Positions 11,155 through 20,214 of a stretch of 64,000 bases of DNA are shown here, piece by piece. A program made the translations under genes and the position numbers. The notes under the pieces are model-generated. The model did not search any database and was not told where the DNA came from. It was given only the letters and a program-made list of their open reading frames with translations. Numbering within the stretch: the first letter of the stretch is position 1; each line of letters begins with the position of its first letter. Source of the DNA: Bradyrhizobium sp. ISRA464 (GTDB taxonomy: Bacteria; Pseudomonadota; Alphaproteobacteria; Rhizobiales; Xanthobacteraceae); contig NZ_CP094526.1 of assembly GCF_029910095.1 (NCBI RefSeq), positions 1-64,000 of the forward strand. Reading direction: 5' to 3'.

Positions 11155-12525
11155 ATGGCCCACGAAACCGCAACGCTCGCCGCCTATGTCGCCGACCTGA
11201 AATATTCCGACATCCCCCCGGAGGTGCTGGAGCGCGCCAAGGTGCTGACGCTGGATCTCCTGGGCAGCACCATCCGCGCCCGCCGCGATGCGGAATCGAC
11301 GCCGTCGCTGATGAAGATGCTGGAAGCGCTGGCGCTGGACGGCAAGGGCGAGGCCACCGTGTTCGGCGACACCAAAACCTGGACCCCGGCGGTCGCGGCA
11401 TTGCTCAACGGCGCGCTCGGCCATTCGCTCGACTTCGACGACACCCATGCCGATTCCTCGCTGCATCCGAGCGCGCCGGTGGTGCCCGCTGCGTTTGCGG
11501 TCGGCGAGATGGTCGGCGCCTCCGGCCGCGACGTGCTGACCGCGATCGTCGCGGGCTATGAGGTGTGCTGCCGGCTCGGCAACGCACTCGACCCGACATC
11601 GCATTACGCCCGCGGCTTCCACCCGACCGCGACCGCCGGCACCTATGGCGCCGCCGCGGCGGCCTCCAAGCTGTTCGGCCTGTCGAAAGAGCAGATCGTC
11701 TCGGCATTCGGCGTGTCCGGCAGCCAGGCCGCGGGCTCGCTCCAGTTCCTGGTCAACGGCGCCTGGAACAAGCGCTACCAGGTCGGGGCCGCCGCGATGA
11801 ACGGCGTGATCGCCGCTACGCTCGGCCGCAACGACTTCGTCGGCTCGACCGACTCGGTCGAGGGCAAGCACGGCCTCCTGGTCGGCTACAGCGACGACGC
11901 GCATCCGGACAAGGCGGTCGCCGGCCTCGGCAGCAGCTACGAGACCATGAAGATCGGCGTGAAGCCCTATCCGAGCTGCCGCTACACCCATGCCGCGATC
12001 GACGCGCTGATCGCGATGCGGCGCGAGCACAATCTGACACCAGACCAGATCAGGAAGGTCGAGATCGGCCTGCACCGCAACGGCATCACCCTGACCGGCG
12101 ACGCCGCCACCAAGCGGCACCCGACCTCGATCGTCGGCGGCCAGTTCTCGATGTTCTTCACCGGCGCCATTGCGCTCGACCAGGGCAGCTTCGGCTGGGA
12201 CGACTATGACCGGCTCGGCGACAAGGCGATCGACGCGCTCGCCGACAAGTTCGACGTGGTGCAGGACGACCGCCTCGAGATCGGCCGCACCCACCCGTTC
12301 GGCGCCCGCGTCTCGATCACCACCGACGACGGCACCCATGAGCGCCTCTACGCCGATCCGTCCGGTGAGCCGACCTCGTTCCCCGACGCGCAGGCGATGC
12401 AGCAGAAGTTCCTGACGCTGGCCCGCCCGGTGCTCGACAAGCGCGCCGAACAACTCGCGGACGCGATCCTGACACTGGAGCGGTTCGACCGCGTGGAGAA
12501 GGCGACGCAGCTCGGGCGGCAGTAA
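11155..12525 (+). CDS. MmgE/PrpD family protein
   Basis: The 456-residue protein is a member of the MmgE/PrpD family, which includes 2-methylcitrate dehydratase, cis-aconitate decarboxylase and iminodisuccinate epimerase. Family landmarks are LNGALGHSLDFDDTH (about residues 82-96), the FHPTATAGTYGAAAAASK segment (about 156-173) and KPYPSCRYTHAAID (about 266-279). No prpB/prpC partner is nearby, so a methylcitrate-cycle role is not supported and the substrate is open. The ATG follows GAGGAA. It starts 132 bases from the divergent FUSC gene and is followed by a long repeat-filled gap. Confidence 0.88.
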   Translation: MAHETATLAAYVADLKYSDIPPEVLERAKVLTLDLLGSTIRARRDAESTPSLMKMLEALALDGKGEATVFGDTKTWTPAVAALLNGALGHSLDFDDTHADSSLHPSAPVVPAAFAVGEMVGASGRDVLTAIVAGYEVCCRLGNALDPTSHYARGFHPTATAGTYGAAAAASKLFGLSKEQIVSAFGVSGSQAAGSLQFLVNGAWNKRYQVGAAAMNGVIAATLGRNDFVGSTDSVEGKHGLLVGYSDDAHPDKAVAGLGSSYETMKIGVKPYPSCRYTHAAIDALIAMRREHNLTPDQIRKVEIGLHRNGITLTGDAATKRHPTSIVGGQFSMFFTGAIALDQGSFGWDDYDRLGDKAIDALADKFDVVQDDRLEIGRTHPFGARVSITTDDGTHERLYADPSGEPTSFPDAQAMQQKFLTLARPVLDKRAEQLADAILTLERFDRVEKATQLGRQ

Positions 12526-12595
12526 CACATCCGCTGCTAGGGCGAAGGTCGGAACGACACCGGAGCAGGCCCTTGGTTGAAGATGTCAAACCGCG

Positions 12596-12705
12596 CGGCG
12601 TCATCACCCGCGAATGCGGGTGATCCAGTATTCCAGAGACGCCGGTGCTCGAGCCGAGAGGCCGCGGCGTACTGGGTGCCCCGCCTGCGCGGGGCATGAC
12701 AACGG
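12596..12705. repeat. Intergenic palindromic repeat (GTCATCACCCGCG type)
   Basis: Two palindromic arms, one around CACCCGCGAATGCGGGTG (12604-12621) and one around GCCCCGCCTGCGCGGGGC near 12679-12696, stand in inverted orientation with GTCAT-like outer ends. This is the inverted-pair layout shared by several repeat families in the window. No open frame with coding character crosses it. Confidence 0.65.
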
Positions 12706-12724
12706 AGAGGATGTGCGTTCGCAT

Positions 12725-12906
12725 TCTCGCGGCGCGTTGCGTCCGAGGTTTTCGTCAGTCTTCGCCGCTCTGAAATCAGAGGGCGCAGGGAAAGCCGGGT
12801 GCCGATCGCACCCATGGGTCCCGTGCAGTGAAAAAAGCACGGGAGGTAGGACCACAGGTGAAACCGGATCAATCCCGGCTTTCCCTGCGCGATGGGTTAC
12901 GGCTTA
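12725..12906. repeat. Left part of a long intergenic repeat split by the IS630 element
   Basis: A GC-rich, non-coding stretch that contains hairpins and ends in GGCTTA at the IS border. Its continuation resumes at 14077 as CTACGTGCTCTCCCCGGCG. From memory, closely similar uninterrupted sequence is common between genes in Bradyrhizobium. It is not protein-coding in any convincing frame. Confidence 0.5.
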
Positions 12907-12997
12907 TACCAACGGCCCCCGGATTTGACTCACATTTGGGATTCCCAAATCAGTGAGTTTCTGAATCGATGTTGCTGCGTAGACAGGAGCAATATCG

Positions 12998-14064
12998 ATG
13001 GGGGCAGCGGTAGCGATTACGCGGCTTGATTTGACCGCGGGCGAGCTTCGGAAGGCGGCGCGCAGAGAGAAGAATAGTACGGTAGCGCGGCGGATATTGG
13101 CGCTTGCGCTTGTGCTGGAGGGCGCGGACCGCAAGAAGGCAGCCGAAAGTTGCGGGATGGATCGTCAGACCCTGCGGGACTGGGTGCATCGTTATAACGC
13201 CGAAGGCTTGGCGGGACTGCGGTCGCGCAAACCGACGGGACCGCGGTCGCGGCTGACGACAGAGCAGCAGGCCGAATTGGCCGCGTTGGTCGAGGCCGGT
13301 CCCGATCCTGAGCAGCATGGGGTCGTACGTTGGCGGCGGGTGGATTTGCGCGACGCGCTTGAGCGGCGGTTTGGCGTCAAACTGCACGAACGTTCGGTCG
13401 GCAAGGTTCTGGCCAAGCTCGGGTACCGCCGGCTCTCGGTGCGGCCGCGCCATCCGCAAGCCGATGAAGCGGCTCAGGAAGCGTTCAAAAAAACTTTGCT
13501 ACGACCCTCACGACAACGCTCCCCGCTCACGCCCAAGGCAAGCCGATCGAAATCTGGTTCCAGGACGAGGCGCGGATCGGCCAGCAGGGCACGCTGACAC
13601 GCGTGTGGGCCAAGCGTGGCTCACGGCCTCGCGCGCCGCGCGATCGACGTTACGATTGGGCTTATCTCTTCGGTGCCGCCTGTCCTCAACGTGGCGTCGC
13701 CGCGGGTCTTGTCATGCCGACGGCAAATGCAGAGGCGATGTCACTGCATTTGGAGGCAATCAGCCGCAAAGTTGCACCCGACGCACATGCCGTTCTCGTC
13801 TTCGACGGCGCCGGCTATCACAGTGCCGGCACCGTCCGAGCTCCGGAAAATATCACTCTGTTACAGCTGCCGCCTTATGCGCCCGAGCTCAATCCGATTG
13901 AAAACGTCTGGCAGTACCTGCGCGCCAACAAGCTCGCCATCACCGTCTTCGACGACTACGACGATATCGTCGCCAAGACCTGCGAAGCCTGGAACTTCTT
14001 CGCAAATGATCCAGATCGCATCGCCTCAATCACAAGCCGCACTTGGGCAACAGTCAATCCTTAG
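12998..14064 (+). CDS. IS630 family transposase, read through a -1 frameshift
   Basis: The first frame (12998 to about 13492) encodes the helix-turn-helix part: AAESCGMDRQTLRDWVHRYN and the LRSRKPTGPRSRL linker, then a second HTH around HERSVGKVLAKLGYR. The second frame (from about 13492 to 14064) encodes the DDE nuclease: Asp in WFQDEARIG, Asp in LVFDGAGYH and Glu in LNPIENVWQYLR. The frames join at a run of seven A's (13487-13493) followed by C. A -1 slip gives an uninterrupted protein of about 355 residues with all three catalytic acids, so the element looks functional. Programmed slippage is inferred; a simple inactivating mutation is the alternative. Confidence 0.85.
13487..13494 (+). 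other. Probable programmed -1 frameshift site in the transposase
   Basis: Seven consecutive A's followed by C lie exactly where the two transposase frames overlap. In the upstream frame they read AAA AAA ACT; after a -1 slip they read AAC TTT and continue in the DDE frame. Transcriptional slippage adding one A would give the same product. Confidence 0.6.
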
Positions 14065-14076
14065 GGCCATTGGTAT

Positions 14077-14300
14077 TACTACGTGCTCTCCCCGGCGAGA
14101 CTTGGCTTTTTTGTCACCGTCTTCGCGAAGACGCTTGCCGCGTCTTGCGAAGAGACACCTGCCACTGGGGCGTCAGGACCACACGACTTCACCGTCCGCC
14201 TTGCACGTGCTCGTCAGTCACACGCTCGGCGTCCACCGCATCTCGACCCCGCACTCGTGACGATCGCGCAGCGCCCCTCAAGTGGGTGAGACGCGCGCAT
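14077..14300. repeat. Right part of the long intergenic repeat split by the IS630 element
   Basis: Non-coding continuation of the repeat at 12725-12906, including a hairpin around CTTCGCGAAG (14120-14129). Joining GGCTTA on the left with CTACG on the right rebuilds a continuous repeat, which is the main evidence for the IS borders. Confidence 0.5.
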
Positions 14301-14367
14301 TAGACCGCTGAGTTGGGTGAATCGCGAAGCGGAAATTTGCCCGTCGGGTTAATTTGTCGCATGCCGA

Positions 14368-14468
14368 CGTCATTCCGGGGCGATGCAGCAGCGTCGAACT
14401 ATGGTGCGCACTTGCGCACCTGAGAATCTCGAGATTCCGGGTTCTCGCTTCGCGAGCCCCGGAATGAC
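14368..14468. repeat. Intergenic palindromic repeat (CGTCATTCCGGGG type)
   Basis: The outer ends CGTCATTCCGGGGC and GCCCCGGAATGAC are inverted copies of each other. Inner parts include TGCGCACTTGCGCA and CTCGCTTCGCGAG hairpins. A second copy lies at 47020-47098. The rest of the gap up to 14500 shows no gene. Confidence 0.75.
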
Positions 14469-14500
14469 TGAGGGAGAGTTACGCCGCCAGCTCGCCAAGC

Positions 14501-15928
14501 TCAATTGCCTCCCGCGAGCTTCGCCTTGCCTGTGTTTGCCGCGACGACGTCGCGAACGAGGTCGAACACGCCGTCCGCCTCTGGCGGTGCATTCGGCGAG
14601 CGACCGAGGCGAACGATGACGAGGCGCTCGGACGGCACGATGATCACATATTGCCCGATGGTGCCCTTGGCGAAGAAGGCGTCGCGCGGCCAGCCGTGCG
14701 CGACGCGATAGCTGGCGCCAAAACTGTCGCCGTGATCGGTCCAGAAGCCGGCGCCATAACCAACCCATGCATTCGGCGTCGGTGTCGCGGAGTATGTCAC
14801 CCAGCCTTCGGGCAGGATGCGCTTGCCGCCCGCCATGCCGTCGTTGAGATAGATCTGGCCGAAACGCGCCCAGTCACGCGCGCTGGCGAGCATCTGGCTC
14901 GATCCTTCCGGCGTTCCCGCGGCATCGAATTCGAGCGTCACGTTGCGCATGCCGAGCGGGACGAACAGCTCGCGACGCGCAAAGCGCAGGACATCGGCTG
15001 CGTGACCGCCGGCGGCGTTGCGGATCAGATGCGAGAGAATGATGAAATTGCCGTCGTGATAATTCCAGACCCGACCCGGCGCGCTCGCGAGCGGAATGCT
15101 CTCGGCATAACGGGCCATGTCCGATTCCATGAACTTCATCCGGTTGACCGGCTCGAGCGCAGACGCCAGCGAGGCCTGCAGCGAGCTGCCGAGCGCGAGC
15201 CCCGCAGTGTGGCGCAACAACTGATCGAGCGTGATCGCATGCCGGGGATCATCCGGACTTTGCCAGGCCGCGATCGGGACCGGCTGATCGAGCGTCAGCT
15301 TGCCGTCACGGACGAGAATCCCGATCAGCGCTGAAGTCACCGACTTGGTCGCGGAGAAGCCGAGCAGCGGCGTGTCGATGCCGATGCCGTCGGCGTAGCG
15401 CTCCGCGACGATGCGGCCGTCCTTCATCACGACAACAGCGCGGGTGTGGCGGAACGGCGGCGCTGCGGGCTCGGCGAAGGCGCGGTCGAGTGCGGCGGCG
15501 AGTTGCGGGGTCTGCGGCGCCACGACCGCAGACGCGGCGATCTCGGGCAGCGATGCGGCTTGCGGCGCCGCCGGCGGCAGCGGGCCGTCGGCGAACGCAT
15601 CGCCATGATCGAGGGTGCAGCCGAGCCCTTCGCGGTAGACCGCATGACTGCGGCCGAAGCCGAATAGCGTCACGGTGACGTCCTTGCCGGCGCGGTCGAC
15701 CCGGTAGTCCATCGCCCAGGTGACCAGGCTCGACCCCGGCATCGCCTCCGTGGTCTCGGAGAAAATTCGCGCCGGCTCGAGCCCGCTCACGAAGGTTTCG
15801 GAACAGAGGATGTTGGCAACAAACCCGGTCGCGACATCCGGCACGTCGCGGGCGCGCGCGGCGGAGAGGACCAGCACACCGAGCGCGGTGGTGGCGGCAA
15901 GGGTCAGCAGCAGCTTTCGACGGGTCAC
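14501..15928 (-). CDS. Exported serine hydrolase (beta-lactamase/class C-like fold)
   Basis: The 475-residue product starts with a Sec-type signal sequence (MTRRK followed by a hydrophobic stretch to about residue 23, then an Ala-rich cleavage region), so it is probably periplasmic. The catalytic SxxK is SATK at residues 192-195 and the second motif is around YHDGN (290-294), as in class C beta-lactamases, DD-peptidases and family VIII esterases. About 160 residues precede the hydrolase domain and I do not recognise them. The GTG start at 15928 was chosen because GGAGG lies 6 bases upstream and it opens the signal peptide. Whether it is an esterase or peptidase cannot be decided. Confidence 0.85.
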   Translation of the reverse strand: MTRRKLLLTLAATTALGVLVLSAARARDVPDVATGFVANILCSETFVSGLEPARIFSETTEAMPGSSLVTWAMDYRVDRAGKDVTVTLFGFGRSHAVYREGLGCTLDHGDAFADGPLPPAAPQAASLPEIAASAVVAPQTPQLAAALDRAFAEPAAPPFRHTRAVVVMKDGRIVAERYADGIGIDTPLLGFSATKSVTSALIGILVRDGKLTLDQPVPIAAWQSPDDPRHAITLDQLLRHTAGLALGSSLQASLASALEPVNRMKFMESDMARYAESIPLASAPGRVWNYHDGNFIILSHLIRNAAGGHAADVLRFARRELFVPLGMRNVTLEFDAAGTPEGSSQMLASARDWARFGQIYLNDGMAGGKRILPEGWVTYSATPTPNAWVGYGAGFWTDHGDSFGASYRVAHGWPRDAFFAKGTIGQYVIIVPSERLVIVRLGRSPNAPPEADGVFDLVRDVVAANTGKAKLAGGN

Positions 15929-16091
15929 GGTGATCCTCCGGCATGACGCAATGAGCGCGTGGCGGGGATCAGGCAGGACTGGGCTCAGACGCGCTCGCCG
16001 GATTTGGAAATCGGGCTGGCCGGAAGTTTGGGACGGCTGGCCGATTCTGAAATTACTCAATGATTTCAATGGAAATTGCCGCGCACTCGCT

Positions 16092-16224
16092 CCACCTCTC
16101 CCGCTTGCGGGGGAGGTCGGATCGCATCGAAAGATGCGATTCGGGTGGGGGCTCTCTCCCAACGAAGGCTCTTAGTCGTGGAGACACCCCCACCCCGGCC
16201 CTCCCAAGCAAGCGGGAGAGGGAG
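16092..16224. repeat. Intergenic repeat (CTCTCCCGCTTGCGGGAGAG type)
   Basis: Inverted outer arms built on CCGCTTGCGG enclose a GATGCGAT-containing centre and a GGGGTGTCTCC-like arm. Further members lie at 23833, 28491 and 30531, always between genes. It fills most of the ~300-base gap between the serine hydrolase and the AraC-type regulator; no gene is seen there. Confidence 0.75.
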
Positions 16225-16236
16225 AAGAGGTCCACA

Positions 16237-17295
16237 TCACACCATACTCGCTTTCAGCCGCCGGTACTCCGTCGGCGTCACGCCGGTGGTCGCCTTGAAG
16301 GCGCGGTTGAAGGGGCCGAGCGACTGGAAGCCGGCGTCCATGGCGATGGTGATGACGGGGACTTCGGCCTGCGCCGGATCGGCGAGCGCGGCCTTGGCCT
16401 CCTCGATGCGGTGGTTATTGAGGAAGACGTTGAAGTTGCGGTAGCCGAGCCGCTGGTTGATCAGGCGCCGCAGGCGATACTCCGGAATCTTCAGCCGGTT
16501 CGCCAGCGTGCCGATCGTGATGTTGTCCTGGCGGTAGATGCGCTCGTCCGCCATCAGCCGTATCAGGGCGTCGACCAGCTTCTGGTCGGCCGCGTTCTCC
16601 GCGGCGGCGGCGGGCGCGTTGGCCGTGACCGCCTCCACCGGTACGGCAAACAGATCGGCACCATCAACGCGCATCATCGCCCAGGCGATCGCCGCCACGA
16701 TGCCCGCCAGCACGGCGGCGTTGATCGCGTTGGCCCATTCCACTGCAGCACCGCTACCGGCGATCGCGATCTGCAACAGCGCGTTCAGCCCGCCATAGAG
16801 CGACGCGGACGCAACGATGAAGACGCGGACGCGGCGCCGCCGCTCGACCAGGTCCACCGACCACGACGAGATCGTTTGCGCGACCGCCAGCGCGATGAAG
16901 GCAAGCACGATGAGATTGACCGCGACGATCGCCAGTCGCGCGTGGCCACCAGGTGCGATCCAGAGGCAGTTGGCCAGGCTGAACGCCGTGACCGCCGCCC
17001 AGATCAGGCCGTGCCGGGGACGCAACACAAACGCGTCATCGAACAGTGCGCGGGTGAGCAGCCAGAACACCACGATGTTGTCGGTCGAAAACGCGATCAG
17101 CGGCGCGTGCCAGGCCGAGACCGGCGCAGTGCCGATCGAATAGGTCACCGCATGCGCGGCCGAGCCGAGCGCGAAGGCAACCGCGAGCCGCCCGGCAACG
17201 ACGTTCCGGAAATCCGAGACCAGCGAGGCCGCAAGCACCAGCAGCAGCGCCACCGTGGCGCTACGCAGGCAAAGCTCAAATACGGCCAACGTCAT
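16237..17295 (-). CDS. Membrane-anchored AraC family transcriptional regulator
   Basis: The 352-residue protein joins about seven hydrophobic segments (residues ~1-215) to a C-terminal AraC/XylS DNA-binding domain (~240-350). The latter contains two helix-turn-helix units, the second marked by ITIAMDAGFQSLGPFNRAFK followed by TGVTPTEYRR, the classic AraC end. This gives a transmembrane sensor-regulator, probably responding to a membrane or periplasmic signal; the ligand is unknown. It sits between two repeat-flanked minus-strand genes with no obvious partner. The start at 17295 begins the first membrane segment directly. Confidence 0.88.
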   Translation of the reverse strand: MTLAVFELCLRSATVALLLVLAASLVSDFRNVVAGRLAVAFALGSAAHAVTYSIGTAPVSAWHAPLIAFSTDNIVVFWLLTRALFDDAFVLRPRHGLIWAAVTAFSLANCLWIAPGGHARLAIVAVNLIVLAFIALAVAQTISSWSVDLVERRRRVRVFIVASASLYGGLNALLQIAIAGSGAAVEWANAINAAVLAGIVAAIAWAMMRVDGADLFAVPVEAVTANAPAAAAENAADQKLVDALIRLMADERIYRQDNITIGTLANRLKIPEYRLRRLINQRLGYRNFNVFLNNHRIEEAKAALADPAQAEVPVITIAMDAGFQSLGPFNRAFKATTGVTPTEYRRLKASMV

Positions 17296-17350
17296 TGGTC
17301 GAGGTGATCTCCAAGGATGAGCCGAACAATCGTCGGTCAGCCGGGGTTTT

Positions 17351-17926
17351 TCAAGCCGGATCGCGGCGCCAGCGTCCGCGCGTCGTCACCCAGATGTCGA
17401 CGACATCGCCTTCGAGTTCGCCCGGTCCCTCGTTCACGGCGCCCAGCCGCCGCGCCACGGCCTGCGAGGCCACGTTGACCGGATCGATGCAATGGATGAT
17501 GCGGTCGATCGTGAAACTGGCGAACACCCAGTCGATCGCGGCACGCGTCGCTTCCACGGCATAGCCCTGGCCGCGATACTCCTTTGCGATGCCCCAGCCG
17601 ACCTCGAAGCCGGGCCAGCCCGGCGGGTAATAAGGACCGACACGGCCGATGTAGCTGGTGGAGGCTTTCTCCTCGACCGCGAACATGCCGAAGCCGTGCA
17701 GCGCCCAGTGCCCGGCAATCACGGCCGCGTTACGCCAGCCATTGGTTTCCGACGTCACCGGCTTGTGGTTCGGCGTGATGAAGCGCGCCGTCTCGGAATC
17801 GGACAGCATCCGCGTATTCGCCGCGATGTCGGACGCACGCCACGGCCGCAGGATCAGGCGCGCGGTCTCGATCACGGGACCATCGACCTGCAGCAGCTTC
17901 GCACCGGGCTTGAACAGAGAAACCAT
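17351..17926 (-). CDS. GNAT family acetyltransferase, RimJ/RimL-like
   Basis: The 191-residue protein has the layout of the RimJ/RimL branch of GNAT N-acetyltransferases. These begin with a TARLILRPWRASD segment (about residues 21-33) and carry the acetyl-CoA loop, here GWGIAKEYRGQGYAVEATRA (about 110-129). A late segment near IHCIDPVNVASQAVARRLGA, typical of the group, binds the cofactor helix. The acceptor is unknown; it could be a protein N-terminus, an antibiotic or a small molecule. The start is 55 bases from the AraC-type gene's 5' end, both on the minus strand, so the two may share a transcript. Confidence 0.88.
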   Translation of the reverse strand: MVSLFKPGAKLLQVDGPVIETARLILRPWRASDIAANTRMLSDSETARFITPNHKPVTSETNGWRNAAVIAGHWALHGFGMFAVEEKASTSYIGRVGPYYPPGWPGFEVGWGIAKEYRGQGYAVEATRAAIDWVFASFTIDRIIHCIDPVNVASQAVARRLGAVNEGPGELEGDVVDIWVTTRGRWRRDPA

Positions 17927-18064
17927 CGCTCACCCCAGTTTCCAAGATTGCTCTCGCCGATATCGCACGAGATCAGCAAATAGACCATCGTGACCGCGCC
18001 GCGATCGGCGCGACGCGGCGATCAAATCCTGTTACGATCGCCGCACCAGAGAAGGAGTTTTTCC

Positions 18065-18982
18065 ATGAGCTGGCTTCCCGACCTCGACCCTGTGCTCGGT
18101 GATCCCAAGACCTGCGACGCGCTGGATCTCGTCATCGTGCCGCGCACCCGCGACCTCGGCGACGGCTTCGCCGTGCGCCGCGCGCTGCCGCACGGCAAGC
18201 GGCAGATGGTCGGGCCCTTCATCTTCTTCGATCATTTCGGGCCGGTGCAGTACCTCGCCGGCAAGGGCATGGACGTGCGCCCGCATCCGCATATCGGGCT
18301 CGCCACGGTCACCTATCTGTTCGACGGCAGCATCATGCATCGCGACAGCGAGGGCAATGTCCAGGAGATCCAACCCGGCGCGATGAACCTGATGACTGCG
18401 GGCCGCGGCATTGCGCATTCCGAGCGCACCCCGGACGTGCAGCGCCGCGACGGCCAGAAGATGCTGGGGCTGCAGAGCTGGATCGCGCTGCCGGCTGGCC
18501 AAGAGGAGATCGCGCCGTCATTCCAGCATTATGCGGCCGGCGACCTGCCGATGATCTCGGAGCGCGACTTCACCGCGCGCGTGATCGCCGGCTCGGCGTT
18601 CGGCATCGCCTCGCCGGTCAGCATGGTCTCGCCGTGGTTCTACACCGAGGTGACGGCGAAGGTCGGCACATCCGTGCCGCTCGACCCCGACCATGAGGAA
18701 CGCGCGATCTACCTCGTCGACGGCGAGGTCGAGATCGCAAACGAGCGCTATGAGGGCCCGCGGCTTCTGATCTTCCGGCCCGGCGACCGCATTACCGTGA
18801 AGACGGTACAACCGACCCGCATGATGTTTCTGGGCGGCGACGCGCTGGAAGGGCCGCGCCACATCTGGTGGAATTTCGTTTCGTCCTCGAAGGAGCGGAT
18901 CGAGCAGGCCAAACAGGACTGGAAAACCGGGCGTTTCGCGCCGGTTCCGCAGGAACACGAGTTCATTCCGCTGCCGGAGTGA
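18065..18982 (+). CDS. Pirin family protein
   Basis: The 305-residue protein is a bicupin of the pirin family. The metal ligands are visible: His74 and His76 in RPHPHIG, then His118 and Glu120 in GRGIAHSER, matching the His-His-His-Glu set of pirin and YhhW-type quercetinases. The C-terminal pirin domain (about residues 185-290) is present, with [16 protein letters not shown] near the end. The ATG at 18065 is chosen because GAAGGAG lies 7 bases upstream. A dioxygenase activity on flavonoids is possible but not shown. It precedes purC on the same strand by 85 bases. Confidence 0.92.
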   Translation: MSWLPDLDPVLGDPKTCDALDLVIVPRTRDLGDGFAVRRALPHGKRQMVGPFIFFDHFGPVQYLAGKGMDVRPHPHIGLATVTYLFDGSIMHRDSEGNVQEIQPGAMNLMTAGRGIAHSERTPDVQRRDGQKMLGLQSWIALPAGQEEIAPSFQHYAAGDLPMISERDFTARVIAGSAFGIASPVSMVSPWFYTEVTAKVGTSVPLDPDHEERAIYLVDGEVEIANERYEGPRLLIFRPGDRITVKTVQPTRMMFLGGDALEGPRHIWWNFVSSSKERIEQAKQDWKTGRFAPVPQEHEFIPLPE

Positions 18983-19067
18983 GCTATCTTCTGAGGTCAT
19001 CCTTGCCGCCCGCGCGTCGAGCGCGGGCGTGCTGCTTTCGCAAGACCACGCCCGAGAGGCCATGCCC

Positions 19068-19982
19068 ATGACCGCGATGCTATCAAGCGATTTGCCCCTG
19101 CCCCGGATCGGCCGCGGCAAGGTGCGCGATATCTATGCTGTCGGCGACGACCGCGTGCTGCTGCTGACCACTGACCGCATCTCGGCCTTCGACGTGGTGA
19201 TGGCGGAGACCATCCCGATGAAGGGCGCGGTGCTGACCCAGATCAGCGCCTGGTGGTTCCGGCAGCTCGAAGGCACCGTGCCGCATCACATGATCAGCGC
19301 CGACGCCGACGAGATCATCCGCGCGGTGCCCGCGCTGAAGGACCATCGCGCCGACATCCTCGGCCGCGCGATGCTGTGCAAGCGCACGACCGTGTTTCCG
19401 GTCGAATGCGTGATCCGCGGCTACATCTCCGGCTCGGCCTGGAAGGAATACGCCGCGCATGGCACGCTCGCCGGCGAGAAGCTGCCCGCGGGCCTGGTGG
19501 AGAGTGAGAAGCTCGAGCCCGCGATCTTCAGCCCGGCGACCAAGGCCGAGGCCGGCCATGACGAGAACATCACGGTGGCGAAGGTGCGCGAGATCGTAGG
19601 CCTCGATGTTGCGGCGACACTGGAGAAGATGGCGCGCGACGTCTACGCCTATGGCGAGACAACCAGCCGCGCCCGCGGCATCATCATCGCCGATACCAAA
19701 TTCGAGTTCGGCCGCGACAAGGACGGCCGCATCATCCTGATCGACGAGGTGATGACGCCGGATTCTTCGCGCTTCTGGGCGGTCGACGCCTACAAGCCTG
19801 GCCAGCCGCAACCGAGCTTCGACAAGCAGCCGCTGCGCGACTATCTCGACGCCGAGCGCAAGGCCGGCCGCTGGAACGGCGATGCGCCCGCACCGCCGCT
19901 GCCCGCCAGCGTGGTCGACGCCACCAGCAAGCGCTATCTCGAAGCTTACAGGCGCGTGACGGGGAGCGAGCTGAAGGTCTAA
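19068..19982 (+). CDS. purC: Phosphoribosylaminoimidazole-succinocarboxamide synthase
   Basis: SAICAR synthase joins aspartate to CAIR with ATP in purine biosynthesis. The 304-residue protein shows the family signatures: [20 protein letters not shown] near the N-terminus, [17 protein letters not shown] mid-protein (about 118-134), and [11 protein letters not shown] followed by [14 protein letters not shown]. Its length (about 300) is the longer form found in many proteobacteria and eukaryotes, rather than the ~235-residue E. coli type. Two in-frame ATGs exist; 19068 has GAGAGG 8 bases upstream, whereas 19062 would leave only 2. No other purine gene is adjacent. A repeat begins 8 bases after the stop. 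Confidence 0.95.
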   Translation: MTAMLSSDLPLPRIGRGKVRDIYAVGDDRVLLLTTDRISAFDVVMAETIPMKGAVLTQISAWWFRQLEGTVPHHMISADADEIIRAVPALKDHRADILGRAMLCKRTTVFPVECVIRGYISGSAWKEYAAHGTLAGEKLPAGLVESEKLEPAIFSPATKAEAGHDENITVAKVREIVGLDVAATLEKMARDVYAYGETTSRARGIIIADTKFEFGRDKDGRIILIDEVMTPDSSRFWAVDAYKPGQPQPSFDKQPLRDYLDAERKAGRWNGDAPAPPLPASVVDATSKRYLEAYRRVTGSELKV

Positions 19983-19989
19983 CTCCGCT

Positions 19990-20112
19990 CGTCATCACGA
20001 GCCAACGGGTCGCGCGCATGCGCGCCCGATGACGGGCTCCGCGAAGCAATCCATGGATCCGCGCGCGTGGAGAGATGGATTGCTTCGTCGCTTACGCTCC
20101 TCGCAATGACGG
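19990..20112. repeat. Intergenic palindromic repeat (CGTCATTGCGAG type), full copy
   Basis: Outer inverted ends CGTCATCACGAG and CTCGCAATGACG enclose an inner inverted pair GAAGCAATCCAT/ATGGATTGCTTC and the near-palindrome GCGCGCATGCGCGC. The same arrangement recurs at 48045-48161, and part of it at 62108-62228. The order of the inner arms is conserved between copies. Confidence 0.8.
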
Positions 20113-20214
20113 CGGAGCAGGTTTTAGGTGAATTCAATTCACCACACTTGAAGACATACCTTTTGTCCGATCGTCCGCATCCCTGCACTCTCCGCGCACA
20201 CGGAGGTGTTCACG

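Larger units (their letters stand above)
12907..14076 (+). mobile_element. IS630-type insertion sequence, about 1.17 kb
   Basis: The ends carry near-matching terminal inverted repeats: TACCAACGGCCC at the left, and its complement reading TACCAATGGCCC at the right, one mismatch. TA dinucleotides (12905-12906 and 14077-14078) are consistent with the TA target duplication of the IS630/Tc1/mariner group; borders may be off by one or two bases. Inside is one transposase gene in two frames. Both flanks belong to one long intergenic repeat, so the element inserted into non-coding DNA and disrupts no gene. Confidence 0.85.

Noticed and set aside
12614..12928. A 104-codon plus-strand frame upstream of the IS element
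   Set aside because: It lies wholly in repeat sequence that also occurs as non-coding DNA, with no ribosome binding site and no protein-like pattern.
14083..14303. Short plus-strand frames after the IS element
   Set aside because: They are read from the right half of the split intergenic repeat, in three overlapping frames, with no family resemblance.
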